A stretch of DNA of 64,000 nucleotides from Eudromia elegans (lineage: Eukaryota > Chordata > Aves > Tinamiformes > Tinamidae), in assembly GCA_003342815.1 (NCBI GenBank), contig PTEX01000419.1:124001-188000 (forward strand), written 5' to 3'. The first letter of the stretch is position 1, and every line of letters starts with the position of its first letter. The notes beneath the pieces were generated by a model that was given only the letters and a program-made list of their open reading frames with translations, had not been told where the DNA came from and did no database searches. A program made the position numbers and the translations under genes. Of this stretch, positions 42,801-51,791 are shown one piece after another.

Positions 42801-45800
42801 GGTTTGAACCGCGTTGCCGAGATGAGTTTGTTGGAAGCCAAGGCACCAAACCAGGTGCTAAACAATGAGGAAAAACACGCTTTCTGTAAAGGGAGCCATA
42901 CATTGGGAAGGGAAAAAAAAAAATGTGTGCATTTGATTTTGCAAGGAGCGCGAGACAGGTGGCCTGGCAGAGGGAGAGCAGCAGGAGCGGATCTGCAGAG
43001 CGACCTGCTTCCCCAGGCAGGGGCTCTCCGGAGGGGACGCGGTGGTGCACACGGCTGCACGCGCGTCCCCACGGGTGGGTGGTTAAGGTTCTCTCCCGAC
43101 AGCCGTGTTTTCAGCGGTGTTTTTAAGAGCAGGATGCAGTGGTGAGGCCTAAAGTCAAAAACGAAANCCAAGCTAAAAGTTCCACAGACTCGTGCAGACT
43201 GGGTTTTTTTTCCCCCCTCCCTCATCAATTCAGGAGCAGCCCAAGTGCTCTCATTACCCTTTCTGCTATTGTTCAGCAGGCATTTTATAAATCACTCTCC
43301 TGGTGGCTCTGCCACCCACACATCACCTTTCCCAGATGGCTGCCCCAGACAAGCAGACGCAGTGAACCCTATCAGGAAAAAGCAAGGCATCGTTACAGGG
43401 CAGTGTTACATGCAGAGACAAAAGCCCTGTTGAGGGAGGAAACCGGTGGTCGGCAGGTCACCGTGCAGAACACAAACAGGGCTGGCACAGCCACCGGGAT
43501 GAATTGCACCATTAATGCTAGGAGCTCTAATCTTTTACTAAGCTGTACGGCCACTTACCACCGGCAATATTTTAACGCCCTGCTATGGGCTATTTACAAG
43601 GGGAGTCAGAGCAAGGGAGCACTGTGTTTATAAGCAAATGCGGTCNCCAGCCTTCCCTCTGCCTCACATGACTCTTCCAAGCTGCTCCGAGCTGGGAACA
43701 GCCTCTTTCCAAGCCCACCTTGTTTGCCAGCATCTGCTGTTGAGCCTCGATTTGCTGCTGCTGGCGAGATGCCATCTCTTGGAGCTCAGCCAGTGTCATA
43801 TCCATTCTTGGAGCACTGACCTGCCAACAAAAATCCAGAGCATGCTAATCCCAGAATTACTGACTTGGCAAGTATGCAATTCAACACAGCTACTGTAGGT
43901 AAGTACCATTAAGGTATTATTAAATATATATACACACACACAAACACAAAAACACTGCATCCATACATATAAACACACCCTAAGTACCTAATAAAATAAT
44001 TGCAAAGACATAGCATATTTACAAGCTAAAAGAATACACCTCTGTAAGGCTGTGCACATGCCTGCCCCATCCAGGCACACACATAAGCATGTGCCTTCAA
44101 ACACATTAACACTTCAAGTGAAATCCCAGCAGTGCTTTTTAAAGGGGCTTTTCAGAACCCATTATAATTAAGCTCAGCATGAATCAGCTTTGCCTGATTA
44201 AGCTCAGCACATTGCAGGATGGATCTGTTTTGTGGGGATGTCATTGCAATTCAAAGTATTTCAAAATAAGTTGAAGAAAGTGGAGAGTTTAAATATAGAG
44301 GAAAAAAAACATCAAAAGGCAACACTGTCATTATATTAGCTATCTGTTCACATCTTTCTTAAATCTAGGTTCAATCTTATATCCATAGTGTGTTCCTGGG
44401 CCAGGAGATACAATGACAACAGATTTGATGATGAGACACTAGCTGGTCTCTACTCAAAACCTGGATGAAATGGAAGCCTCTTCCCTGACAAAGTAGGAGG
44501 CAAAAATGAACAGTTCACTGGAAGAAAAAGGGAGACAATTCTTGGATGGGAGCAGAGGGTGAAAACATGCCAAATTTACTGCTTGGAGATCACTCATAAA
44601 AGCTCAGTACCACCTCGCTCAACCTGTTTCCATCCAAACAGTTATCACATAAACATGACATAAACATGATACTCTCTGGATATCTTAGAGAGACCTTAAG
44701 AACTGAAAGCTTTAGAAAAAGCTTTTTTTTCTCCTGAAAGCGGGGTGGAAACTGTTAAAGTAGCTCTGTGGCAAGCCTCGGGCAACATTAAGAATCTCTC
44801 AACAGCGTTTCTTGCTTTCCAGGCTGGGATTTGCACCAGGATCTCCAGGGAAGTCAAGTCTGTTTTGGTTACACTGTGTTTTAACCAAGCACTTACCCCA
44901 TTCTCTATTCTTCGATCACCAGACACCTTCACCCCATTCCTTTTCAAGGTTGGATCTTGAGTCCTTTGCACACTCCCTGGACACAAATACAGGACAGTCA
45001 AATGTGGCAATATATTTTAGGATTTTTCTTATCCCCTTAGACATAACATGCAGTAGGAAGGAGAGAGAACACAATCATTTTCTGTTTAGACTCTGAACAT
45101 CTGCTCTTCCCATGGCATTACCACCAAGATAAGCTTAATGGAAAACAAGATATTTTTATGAAGAGGCTGCTATTCAACAGACCGGGTAATCTTGTCTACT
45201 GTAGAAAGGATTACAAGATATCCCTTCACTCTGCTTCTAATCAAGAAAGAAAGAGTCATCAATATTCCTGCAGGAGTCACACTTACTAAAACAATAAGAC
45301 AGCCTTGCCAGCATTTCACCCCCATGCAGCAAATAACAGTTTCCCATTCGGTTCATGATGTCACCCAGTGAGGCCATAGGAAAAGTTAATTGTTACCACA
45401 TCATGAAAAAAGTTCAATGACTTAACAAACAAGCTTGGATATTTAAGTAACTCGACCTCTACTTCCCGTAAAAAAATTTATCCAAGTGAGGTCAATGTTT
45501 ATTTTAGAATATAAGGCTGCTTAAAAAGATTGAAACAGGAAAAACTTCAACCAACAATAGANTGTTTCAGCATTTTCCTTTGGTCTACAGGCTCTTGGTA
45601 AGTCTACATTACAGGTGCACAATTATAAAGCCATGTTGCCCTCTGTAAATGACAAAAATATACCTAGGTAATTCACAGAGAGGCGTTTGGACCAAAGCCT
45701 ATCCTAAAACCAGCACCTAGAAGTTTTGATGGGCCTTTTCAGCTATCACCCTGAGAATATGAACAGTAGTACTTCAAAGTTAGCCACCTATCATGAAGTA

Positions 45801-48800
45801 TGTATCACTTAACCTATAGCTGATTCTTATACAGCTTGTTCCCTTTACCACGATACTCATTTCAAGAGTATGCTCCTGAAAGGCCAATAGGTAGTGCAGA
45901 GCTCCTACCTATTCATTTGCTCCTCCTAAAGCAAACTGCTTAGCTAAGTTATGGCCAATAAGGTGTCAACATATCTTCTATTATGAAGAAGGAGCAACCT
46001 GGACTTGAGAAACTACATCCTGACAACTAAATTGCAGAAAAAGATTCTTGGGAGATAAACATGGTATAGCTTTAACTTCTCATAAAATCATTCCATCATT
46101 ACACAATTCATATGTGAAGATATGCTTGGCCATTTTGTGATTCGCTGGATACAACACTGCTTAACCTAAATGCAGCATTTCTAAGACAGAGGAACATTAC
46201 TGAAGACCAAAGTAAGAAAAGGGGAGAGAGAAGAACCCAACAGACTGATTTAAATGTTAATAAGAGTCTTAAGGATTCTGCTCAAGAGATTAACACAAAC
46301 GCATGGGAAAACTTTGCAAAGCAAAACCAAAGGAAAAGTTCTTTACAGAACATACAGAATCATATTCTTTAGATTAACAATACATTCTGAGAGCCAAAGA
46401 CTTGACTTTAATTCTACTACTAAAACTAATGTGTAGACTATGGAAGAAACAGAAAAGGCTTTTGCCAAGTATACTACATTTCTCACTCCAGTTAAATATC
46501 ACTCCAGAGAAACATACTAGGTGCACATAATAAATCACATTACTGGACAACAGTTTAGTTAATAGAGTTTTTAAAAGAAGAGATTATATGTTCTTTATTA
46601 GGAAGCCATCAGAGCTTGTACAGCTCTAATAATGTATTTAGCATGTGATGGCCGTGGCTGCTGCAGTGCCGACAGACTCTAGAAAATCTGCAAAAGTTTC
46701 AGTTCTGATTTAATGTTCCCAGGACNGCCAAGTGCAGAGAACCTCTCTGTAAAAATTAACCACGGTTCAAAGAGTATTAGGAATCCTGCCTTCCTGTTAA
46801 TAGCCTTCTCCACTCATAAGAAAATGAATAGCCAGGCCAAAGAAAGGGCGGCAACATCACGCTGCCCACCACCATTAACATCTTATATACGCAGTCTGCT
46901 TCATTAACCTTTATTAAATGAAACTTAACTTACAAACTGATCGCTCAGCTAAGATGAACACCCACCTGCTTCCCGACAGGGCGAGCGCTCATGTCGAAGA
47001 AAGAATCGAACCTCATTTCTCTGCATCCCAAAGCGCTGCAGAATATCCAGCATTCGCTCGTTGTCAGCTACGGGGCGCTCTGCAAAGGGAGAGAAACGGG
47101 CACAAGGTGACTCTCCAAGCAGGCCAAGTTGGCTATTACATCTCTGGGAAGCCAGGCCATGCATAAAGACAAGCCAGTATCTGCTGGCTTTCACCTGAAT
47201 GCAAAAAGAAGCCACCAGAGAGTCTGAGTGATATACACGAATTCCACTGAATGTGTTTTCTGGCTCTTGTTCCAAAGCTCAGGATTCAGTATAACATCTC
47301 TAATTTTCAAGCCTTACTCACTGCTTTTTGATATTTCAAACCCCTAGTAGGAGTCTTGTACTCACACAGCACCTTCATTTACCAGGACTCCTCCTCTTCT
47401 GCATGACTATTCCTCCAGTTTTTCCACACTTCATAGCTGGGTATCCGTAGACAGGATATAATCAGAATCATTTATGGGCCTTTAAATCTTTACATAAAAA
47501 CGATTCCTTTTGTTATTCCAGATATTTTACCACACATTTTTATGCCTCTGTTGAAAGTGATGCCAGTTACACAATCAAGATACTACAGTAAGTCAAGTGT
47601 ATGTAGTCAAGACACGGCCGTAATATCTTATGACAGTATCTCAAGCATATGACCAGGTTAAGATCCACTTGCACTGGGTACCAGAGAAACAAAACTTATT
47701 CCTGGCCTGGGAAATAAGATCAGTGGACCAAGAGTGAAGTGCCCCATATTAGTTCCATTTGTCCCCAGAGCAGTTTTGCTGGTTATTCCATTATTTAGAC
47801 ACGAAGAAAAGAAAGAAATGAGAGTACTTCATTCGTATTCAAGAGTCTCTTTCAAAGCAACTACCTTAATAAGGAACAATTATTTCAGGGGAAAAAAAGG
47901 GTTGATGTTCAGTATAAATATTTTCCGTTTCATAGGAAGAGGAGCCCCTAACACACGGTTTCAGCATGTGAAAAGCTTTTTCAATATAAAGGTTTCTTTA
48001 GAAGAAAATGGTGCAGCTGTGCTGAGGCAATCGAGGAAGGAAAATTTCTGGAGTCACTGTCAAAAGAGATTAGCTCTACAGAATAAGCAAGTAGGTCACT
48101 GTTACAGAAAAAGCAGTCTCTCGGCAGTTTCTTGTCTAGACAGCTAAAAAAGCTCTTCATCTGCTAAACCCTAACTCAAAAAAGAAGGAAAAAAAACCTC
48201 ACCAACAGTAGCGCTGTCAAATTTCCATCCTTTAGAAGATACAGGAGGCTTGTGAGAGATTTCCAGCAGCTAGGCAATGCCTCAGCTGCATCTCTCTCGC
48301 CAAGGGAGATGCCCTTTGCACAAAGATCCTGTCAATACCCCTCACCGACTTCAAAGGAAGGTCAAAAAGATTTTTCAAACAAAACTGTACTTGAAAAGCT
48401 TCAGGAGAAAAAGCAACTTACCAGACTTGGTCTTTTAGTCCCCTAACCCTGCTGTATACACAAACACACATCCCAGTTGCTCTCTGTGGTCANGGCAGGC
48501 AGCTAACAGCAAGATTTCTGGTGATGGTAAGACAACCAAGGAAGTTTGTCCTGAGATGCCTCAGATTTCAAGCAAATCTGGGAAGATAAGGGGAGCCATC
48601 GAACTGCCCCTTCAGGGAACACGGTGCCTCCAGTTCCCTTCCAGCACCCCTACAAAACACGGCTAATAAGGGCTGACAGAAGAGGTTCAAATTCCTGAGC
48701 AAGGCTCAGGAAAGGAAAGGAGAGATGAGCTGTCTAAAAATGATCTCAAAACACTTGAGCCTGGGAGCTAGTTTTCAAACACCCATCTTACAGTTTTTGT

Positions 48801-51791
48801 TTCCATCTCCAAAGAAAGGCTGGCACGTTCCATGTTTATTTTAAAATGAATTCAACTTGCCCAGTGTGAAAAAATAACCACAAAAGCCCATGAGAAGTAT
48901 CCTGGCAAAACAAGATAGTGTACTCTACTGATATCTAAAATAAAGTTACATAGACATAAGTGTATGTTTTCACCAAAATGATTATGCCCCAAATATACAT
49001 GGAAACTTATTCTGCAAGTGGATGTTGCACAGGTTGCTTAGAAAGGGATTTACTTTATCCAACACAACATGCATACATGTCATCCAGTATCCAAATTCTT
49101 TTAATCTCACCCAATTTGAGACTACTGCTTTCTATGTTACTGAGTACAACCGGAAGCTACAGTTTTGTACACACACCAGTGCTTGTATTTAAAAAGTATA
49201 TTTTTGGTAAATATGAGAGGCCAGTGAAGGGAACAAGAATAATGTGGTTTCCAAAACAAGTGTCAGTGCTTTTGCTGTGCAAATTGGCTACAGATACAGA
49301 CTCATTTTGTTGAGCAATGACAGCAGGTAGGTACCTCCTCTCATGACATCTCAAGAAGCCTTTGCCTTTGCTAAGGCCAGTCTTCTCAGAAGGGAGAATC
49401 ACTGCTTCGCTTCATGTTTCTGCATCCAGTTTACTTTCTCACATCTCTTCCTAGAGCGCTGCAGAGGCTAACAACTTGATTTTAGAAATAAAACTCATTA
49501 CATCAGACGGTACTGCTTACCCAGAAGGGCCCTTTCCACCTTAGCAGGACCACTTGCACACTAGAGCACCAGCAAGCTCTTGCTTGCCTCCAGGGCCAGT
49601 GCTTTTCCCTTGATTTCAGGCTGCTTTTTCCAGCATATTCTGCAAACACCTTAAAAGCCGATCAAGAACCTGGATTTAGTGAAAACAGAGAGGCTTGGGA
49701 GGCCCCAGGCTTTAAGAGGGGCCCAAATGGTAGTTAAAGGTGCCCCCCATACCACCACAACCTATTCTCTGCAACAGGGAGCAGGGCTAAGGCTAATGAT
49801 TAATTTAGTAATTAAAATTGCAAAATACACCAAATTNCTTGTTTAATTTGTCTTTCACTCTAGACTCTGTTATTCTGGTGATTTAGATGGAGCTGGGCAG
49901 AGGTATGCAGCAAAAAATCTGCCCTGAAAGATCTCCTCTTTTTTTTTTGCATTGGATCACTGATTCTATTACCATTTATAAATAAAACATGATTTCTTTC
50001 TCTAAGGAAGAAGGGGGAAAACACTCTTTCTACTGTATTTTAAGAACAGAAATAGCAAAAAATATTACTTTATGTCAAAAGGGACTAAAATCAAGAGACC
50101 AGACTCAAGTATCTCATGCTGTAATAGCGTCCAACTCACCAAAGACTTCCTTAAATGGCTGTAAGAGTAGAAACAGTAGCACAGGTTCTTATTATTCTTT
50201 TCTTAATATATATTTTATTGAAGCTTCTCAAGGGACCTGGATCACTCTTCCGCCCCCCTACTCCTTCTCCATAGCTTAAAGTTGTCTCAGTGATTAATCT
50301 GTTACACCCCTGGATGGCTACCAGTATCTAATGAATAGCACTGAGAAGGAAAACAGTCAGGAGCCCCTTCTCATATGAAAAGTCAGATGCAATTTAACTT
50401 TCAACACCATTATGGGCACGCTGTGCGGTTCCAGCCGAGTGTGGTGGGCTGGGCAGATCTGCACCTCAGGCCAAGACAAGCAAGGACACTGTGGGGAGAA
50501 GGCCATGACCCACCATGTAAACCAGAGGTAAAACCCTCTTCTACACTGCTCTTGCTGTCCTCCACATTGACTCCTTCCTCCTCAGCTTCCTTCAAATCAC
50601 TTCCTATTGGATAAGCCTCTGCTGCTCACTGTAACATTCGCTCCTCTCAAACTCAAATTTGGCTCAATTAACACTTTCCTGAGACACAGACAGAGAAGTG
50701 TCCTCAACAGTTTCCCACTGCTACTGCAGTTGAATNTGGTGCTGGGGTTTAGGAGAAGATTCTGCCTGCTCATCACAGGTTTATCTATACACATTTACTT
50801 AAGGAAAACCACCACCGGGGATGCTCTCTACCATAGGGAGAGGGAAGGGACAGAAAAAGCGACTCTTGTCTCCAGAGACTCATGCGAGCGAGGCGCAAAG
50901 GGGCCGCACGTGCACAGGAACGCACGGACACCTCGCTCTGCTTCGTGTGCATTTAGCCAGCGTGAGCCTCAATGTGTCCGTCGGCACAGGCCAGCTCGCA
51001 GAGCCATTCCTATGTAGAGATCAGCCCTGGTGAGGCCACATCTCGAGTACTGCGTGCAGTTCTGGGCTCCCCAGTGCAGGAGGGACGTGGAGCTGCTGGA
51101 GAGAGTCCAGCGCAGGGCCACAAAGATGATTAAGGGCCTGGAACATCTGCCCTATGAGCAAAGGCTGAGAGAGCTGGGCCTCTTCAGCCTGGAGAAGAGA
51201 AGACTGAGAGGGGACCTGATTAATGTATATAAATATCTCAAGNAAGGGAGTGAGGAGGAGGGGNCTGGCCTCTTCTCAGTGGTGGCCAGCGATAGAACTA
51301 GAGGAAATGGCCACAAATTGAGGCACCAAAAGTTCCACAGGAACTTGAGGAAGAATTTCTTACCAGTGAGGGTGACAGAGCCCTGGAACAGGCTGCCCAG
51401 AGAGGTGGTGGAGTCTCCTTCTCTGGAGATCTTCCAAACCCGCCTGGACACCACCCTGTGCCACATGCTCTAGGGGACCCTGCGTGTGCAGGGGGGTTGG
51501 ACTAGATGACCTCTGGAGGTCCTTCCAACCCTAGGCATTCTATGATTCTATGATTGACAAAACAGGTCAGGTCCGTGGCCAGGGGAGCCTGGGCACCCCA
51601 GCTGAAGCACTGGGCACAAGGCACTCGAGCGGCGTGCACCTACCTGAGCCGCACCACACTTCAGCCAGGTGGCACTCGCTCTCGCCGGGCTCTTTGCAGA
51701 GCTCCACCACATCCCTGCAGGTCGTTTCGGGGGTGACAGGCACTTCGGTGAAATGCTGCTCATTGTTACTCAGGTACACGGTGAGAAACAT
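26513..51791 (-). CDS. TP53BP2: ASPP2 / apoptosis-stimulating p53-binding protein 2 (TP53BP2), exons 2-18
   Basis: Scaffold protein that binds p53 family members, protein phosphatase 1, BCL2, NF-kB p65 and YAP, and supports cell polarity with PAR3. Seventeen coding exons with consistent phases give 1,140 residues from the exon 2 Met: ubiquitin-like domain (about 1-85), Gln-rich coiled coil (115-320), Pro-rich region (320-914) with the WW-binding PPPPY, the PP1-binding motif RVKF (exon 14), ankyrin repeats (960-1060), SH3 (1066-1127) and C-terminus [13 protein letters not shown]. Human ASPP2, as I recall it, is 1,128 residues and begins MMP before MFLT; the first exon was not found, so the true start may add a few residues. 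ASPP1 (PPP1R13B) is excluded by overall match and synteny. No frame breaks are seen. Confidence 0.96.
27523..27722 (-). CDS. TP53BP2: TP53BP2 exon 17 (SH3 domain)
   Basis: 200 bases, residues 1061-1127: [20 protein letters not shown], then [20 protein letters not shown]. The SH3 ligand-binding aromatic residues (WDY, WWW, YVP) are present. Compared with human ASPP2 as I recall it, ALWDYEPQ reads CLWDYEAQ and DELPM reads DELSM. Confidence 0.96.
28573..28595. repeat. Perfect inverted repeat, 11-base arms
   Basis: AACCAACTCTT, one central A, then AAGAGTTGGTT. Both arms are perfectly complementary with a 1-base spacer. Confidence 0.85.
29978..29996. repeat. (GT)n microsatellite
   Basis: A short pure GT tract (about eight units) in TP53BP2 intron 16. 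Confidence 0.8.
30320..30486 (-). CDS. TP53BP2: TP53BP2 exon 16 (ankyrin repeats)
   Basis: 167 bases, residues 1005-1060: [20 protein letters not shown], then [16 protein letters not shown] and CSQFLYG. Last ankyrin repeats, contacting p53 together with the SH3 domain in the human complex. Confidence 0.97.
30487..31567 (-). other. TP53BP2: TP53BP2 intron 15
   Basis: 1,081 bases with GT-AG ends; no other feature recognised. Confidence 0.8.
31568..31701 (-). CDS. TP53BP2: TP53BP2 exon 15 (ankyrin repeats)
   Basis: 134 bases, residues 961-1004: [20 protein letters not shown] then [20 protein letters not shown], the ankyrin core with TALH and VNAAD signatures. Confidence 0.97.
31702..32295 (-). 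other. TP53BP2: TP53BP2 intron 14
   Basis: 594 bases, no feature recognised. Confidence 0.8.
32296..32433 (-). CDS. TP53BP2: TP53BP2 exon 14 (PP1-binding RVKF)
   Basis: 138 bases, residues 915-960: [37 protein letters not shown], ending IIYE. RVKF is the RVxF docking motif for protein phosphatase 1. Confidence 0.96.
32434..34293 (-). other. TP53BP2: TP53BP2 intron 13
   Basis: 1.86 kb, AT-rich, with a 16-base A run near 33498-33513; no other feature recognised. Confidence 0.75.
34294..35075 (-). CDS. TP53BP2: TP53BP2 exon 13 (proline-rich region)
   Basis: 782 bases, residues 654-914, the largest exon. It contains [57 protein letters not shown] and [17 protein letters not shown]. The PPPPY motif is the WW-domain (YAP1) ligand. 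The Ser/Pro/Glu-rich middle differs most from mammals. Confidence 0.95.
35399..35888 (-). CDS. TP53BP2: TP53BP2 exon 12 (proline-rich region)
   Basis: 490 bases, residues 491-653: [76 protein letters not shown]. Donor AGCG|GTGAGT; the split Val codon joins to exon 13 (VYGKPV). Confidence 0.95.
35889..36679 (-). other. TP53BP2: TP53BP2 intron 11
   Basis: 791 bases with GT-AG ends; nothing further recognised. Confidence 0.8.
36680..36816 (-). CDS. TP53BP2: TP53BP2 exon 11
   Basis: 137 bases, residues 445-490: [18 protein letters not shown], then [17 protein letters not shown]. Skipping it would shift the frame (137 is not a multiple of 3). Its acceptor is crowded by a (TAA)n microsatellite. 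Confidence 0.95.
36836..36865. repeat. (ATT)10 microsatellite beside the exon 11 acceptor
   Basis: Ten perfect ATT units on the plus strand, i.e. AAT/TAA repeats on the transcribed strand, at -20 to -49 from TP53BP2 exon 11. Confidence 0.95.
37221..37349 (-). CDS. TP53BP2: TP53BP2 exon 10
   Basis: 129 bases, residues 402-444, low-complexity Ser/Pro/Gln-rich segment with [18 protein letters not shown] and FVISEGQ. Acceptor CTCCTAG|GC, donor CAAG|GTGAGT. Similarity to mammals is limited to PDW-S-SNAD. Confidence 0.9.
37350..38337 (-). other. TP53BP2: TP53BP2 intron 9
   Basis: 988 bases, no feature recognised. Confidence 0.75.
38338..38575 (-). CDS. TP53BP2: TP53BP2 exon 9
   Basis: 238 bases, residues 323-401: [58 protein letters not shown]. 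Links the coiled coil to the Pro-rich region. Confidence 0.95.
38777..38793. repeat. Poly(A) tract on plus strand
   Basis: About 17 A in a row (T on the transcribed strand) in TP53BP2 intron 8. Confidence 0.8.
39031..39195 (-). CDS. TP53BP2: TP53BP2 exon 8 (coiled coil)
   Basis: 165 bases, residues 268-322: [55 protein letters not shown], a charged heptad pattern. The acceptor region has a C run well upstream and few pyrimidines in the last 20 bases. Confidence 0.95.
39570..39751 (-). CDS. TP53BP2: TP53BP2 exon 7 (coiled coil)
   Basis: 182 bases, residues 207-267: [56 protein letters not shown]. Near-identical to mammalian ASPP2. Confidence 0.96.
39752..40838 (-). other. TP53BP2: TP53BP2 intron 6
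   Basis: 1,087 bases, no feature recognised. Confidence 0.75.
40839..41013 (-). CDS. TP53BP2: TP53BP2 exon 6 (coiled coil)
   Basis: 175 bases, residues 149-206: [56 protein letters not shown]. Confidence 0.96.
41014..43718 (-). other. TP53BP2: TP53BP2 intron 5
   Basis: 2.7 kb. The part near 43240-43600 has mixed composition with several TAAT-type cores and could be conserved non-coding sequence, but I cannot test conservation. No repeat family is recognised. Confidence 0.6.
43719..43820 (-). CDS. TP53BP2: TP53BP2 exon 5 (start of coiled coil)
   Basis: 102 bases, residues 115-148: [18 protein letters not shown], then [16 protein letters not shown], the Gln-rich helix. Confidence 0.95.
43821..44896 (-). 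other. TP53BP2: TP53BP2 intron 4
   Basis: 1,076 bases with a TA/CA-rich microsatellite near 43924-43960 and a 30-base-period repeat near 44167-44209. Confidence 0.75.
44167..44209. repeat. Short direct repeat, 30-base period
   Basis: ATTAAGCTCAGCA occurs at 44167-44179 and 44197-44209. Between them AATCAG and CTGATT form a small inverted repeat around CTTTGC. Confidence 0.7.
44897..44976 (-). CDS. TP53BP2: TP53BP2 exon 4
   Basis: 80 bases, residues 88-114 ([20 protein letters not shown] then RRIENG), linker between the ubiquitin-like domain and coiled coil. Donor GGG|GTAAGT, acceptor GTCCAG|GG. Confidence 0.93.
44977..46965 (-). other. TP53BP2: TP53BP2 intron 3
   Basis: 2.0 kb, AT-rich; no recognised feature. 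Confidence 0.75.
46966..47079 (-). CDS. TP53BP2: TP53BP2 exon 3 (ubiquitin-like domain)
   Basis: 114 bases, residues 50-87: [38 protein letters not shown]. Second half of the ubiquitin-like/RA-like N-terminal domain. Confidence 0.96.
47080..51643 (-). other. TP53BP2: TP53BP2 intron 2
   Basis: 4.6 kb. It carries the CR1 copy at 51018-51555; the rest is AT-rich without a recognised repeat or RNA gene. Confidence 0.75.
51018..51555 (+). mobile_element. CR1 LINE, 5'-truncated copy with intact 3' end
   Basis: About 540 bases of the CR1 3' part, antisense to TP53BP2. It contains the C-terminal end of the CR1 reverse transcriptase frame, still open at 51030-51473 (motifs [27 protein letters not shown], ...[19 protein letters not shown]), followed by the short 3' UTR and the terminal ATTCTATGATTCTATGATT tail. 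The uninterrupted frame over about 148 codons and near identity with the fragment at 282-400 suggest a fairly young insertion. The 5' boundary is approximate. CR1 normally makes no clear target-site duplication. Confidence 0.95.
51644..51791 (-). CDS. TP53BP2: TP53BP2 exon 2 (ubiquitin-like domain, first Met seen)
   Basis: 148 bases, residues 1-49: [49 protein letters not shown]. The ATG lies exactly at the acceptor (TTGCAG|ATG). In human the protein begins MMP before this Met, so the annotated start may lie in exon 1, outside the recognised sequence. Confidence 0.93.

Noticed and set aside
51030-51473. Open frame of about 148 codons as a host gene
   Set aside because: It is the C-terminal part of a CR1 reverse transcriptase in a truncated LINE.
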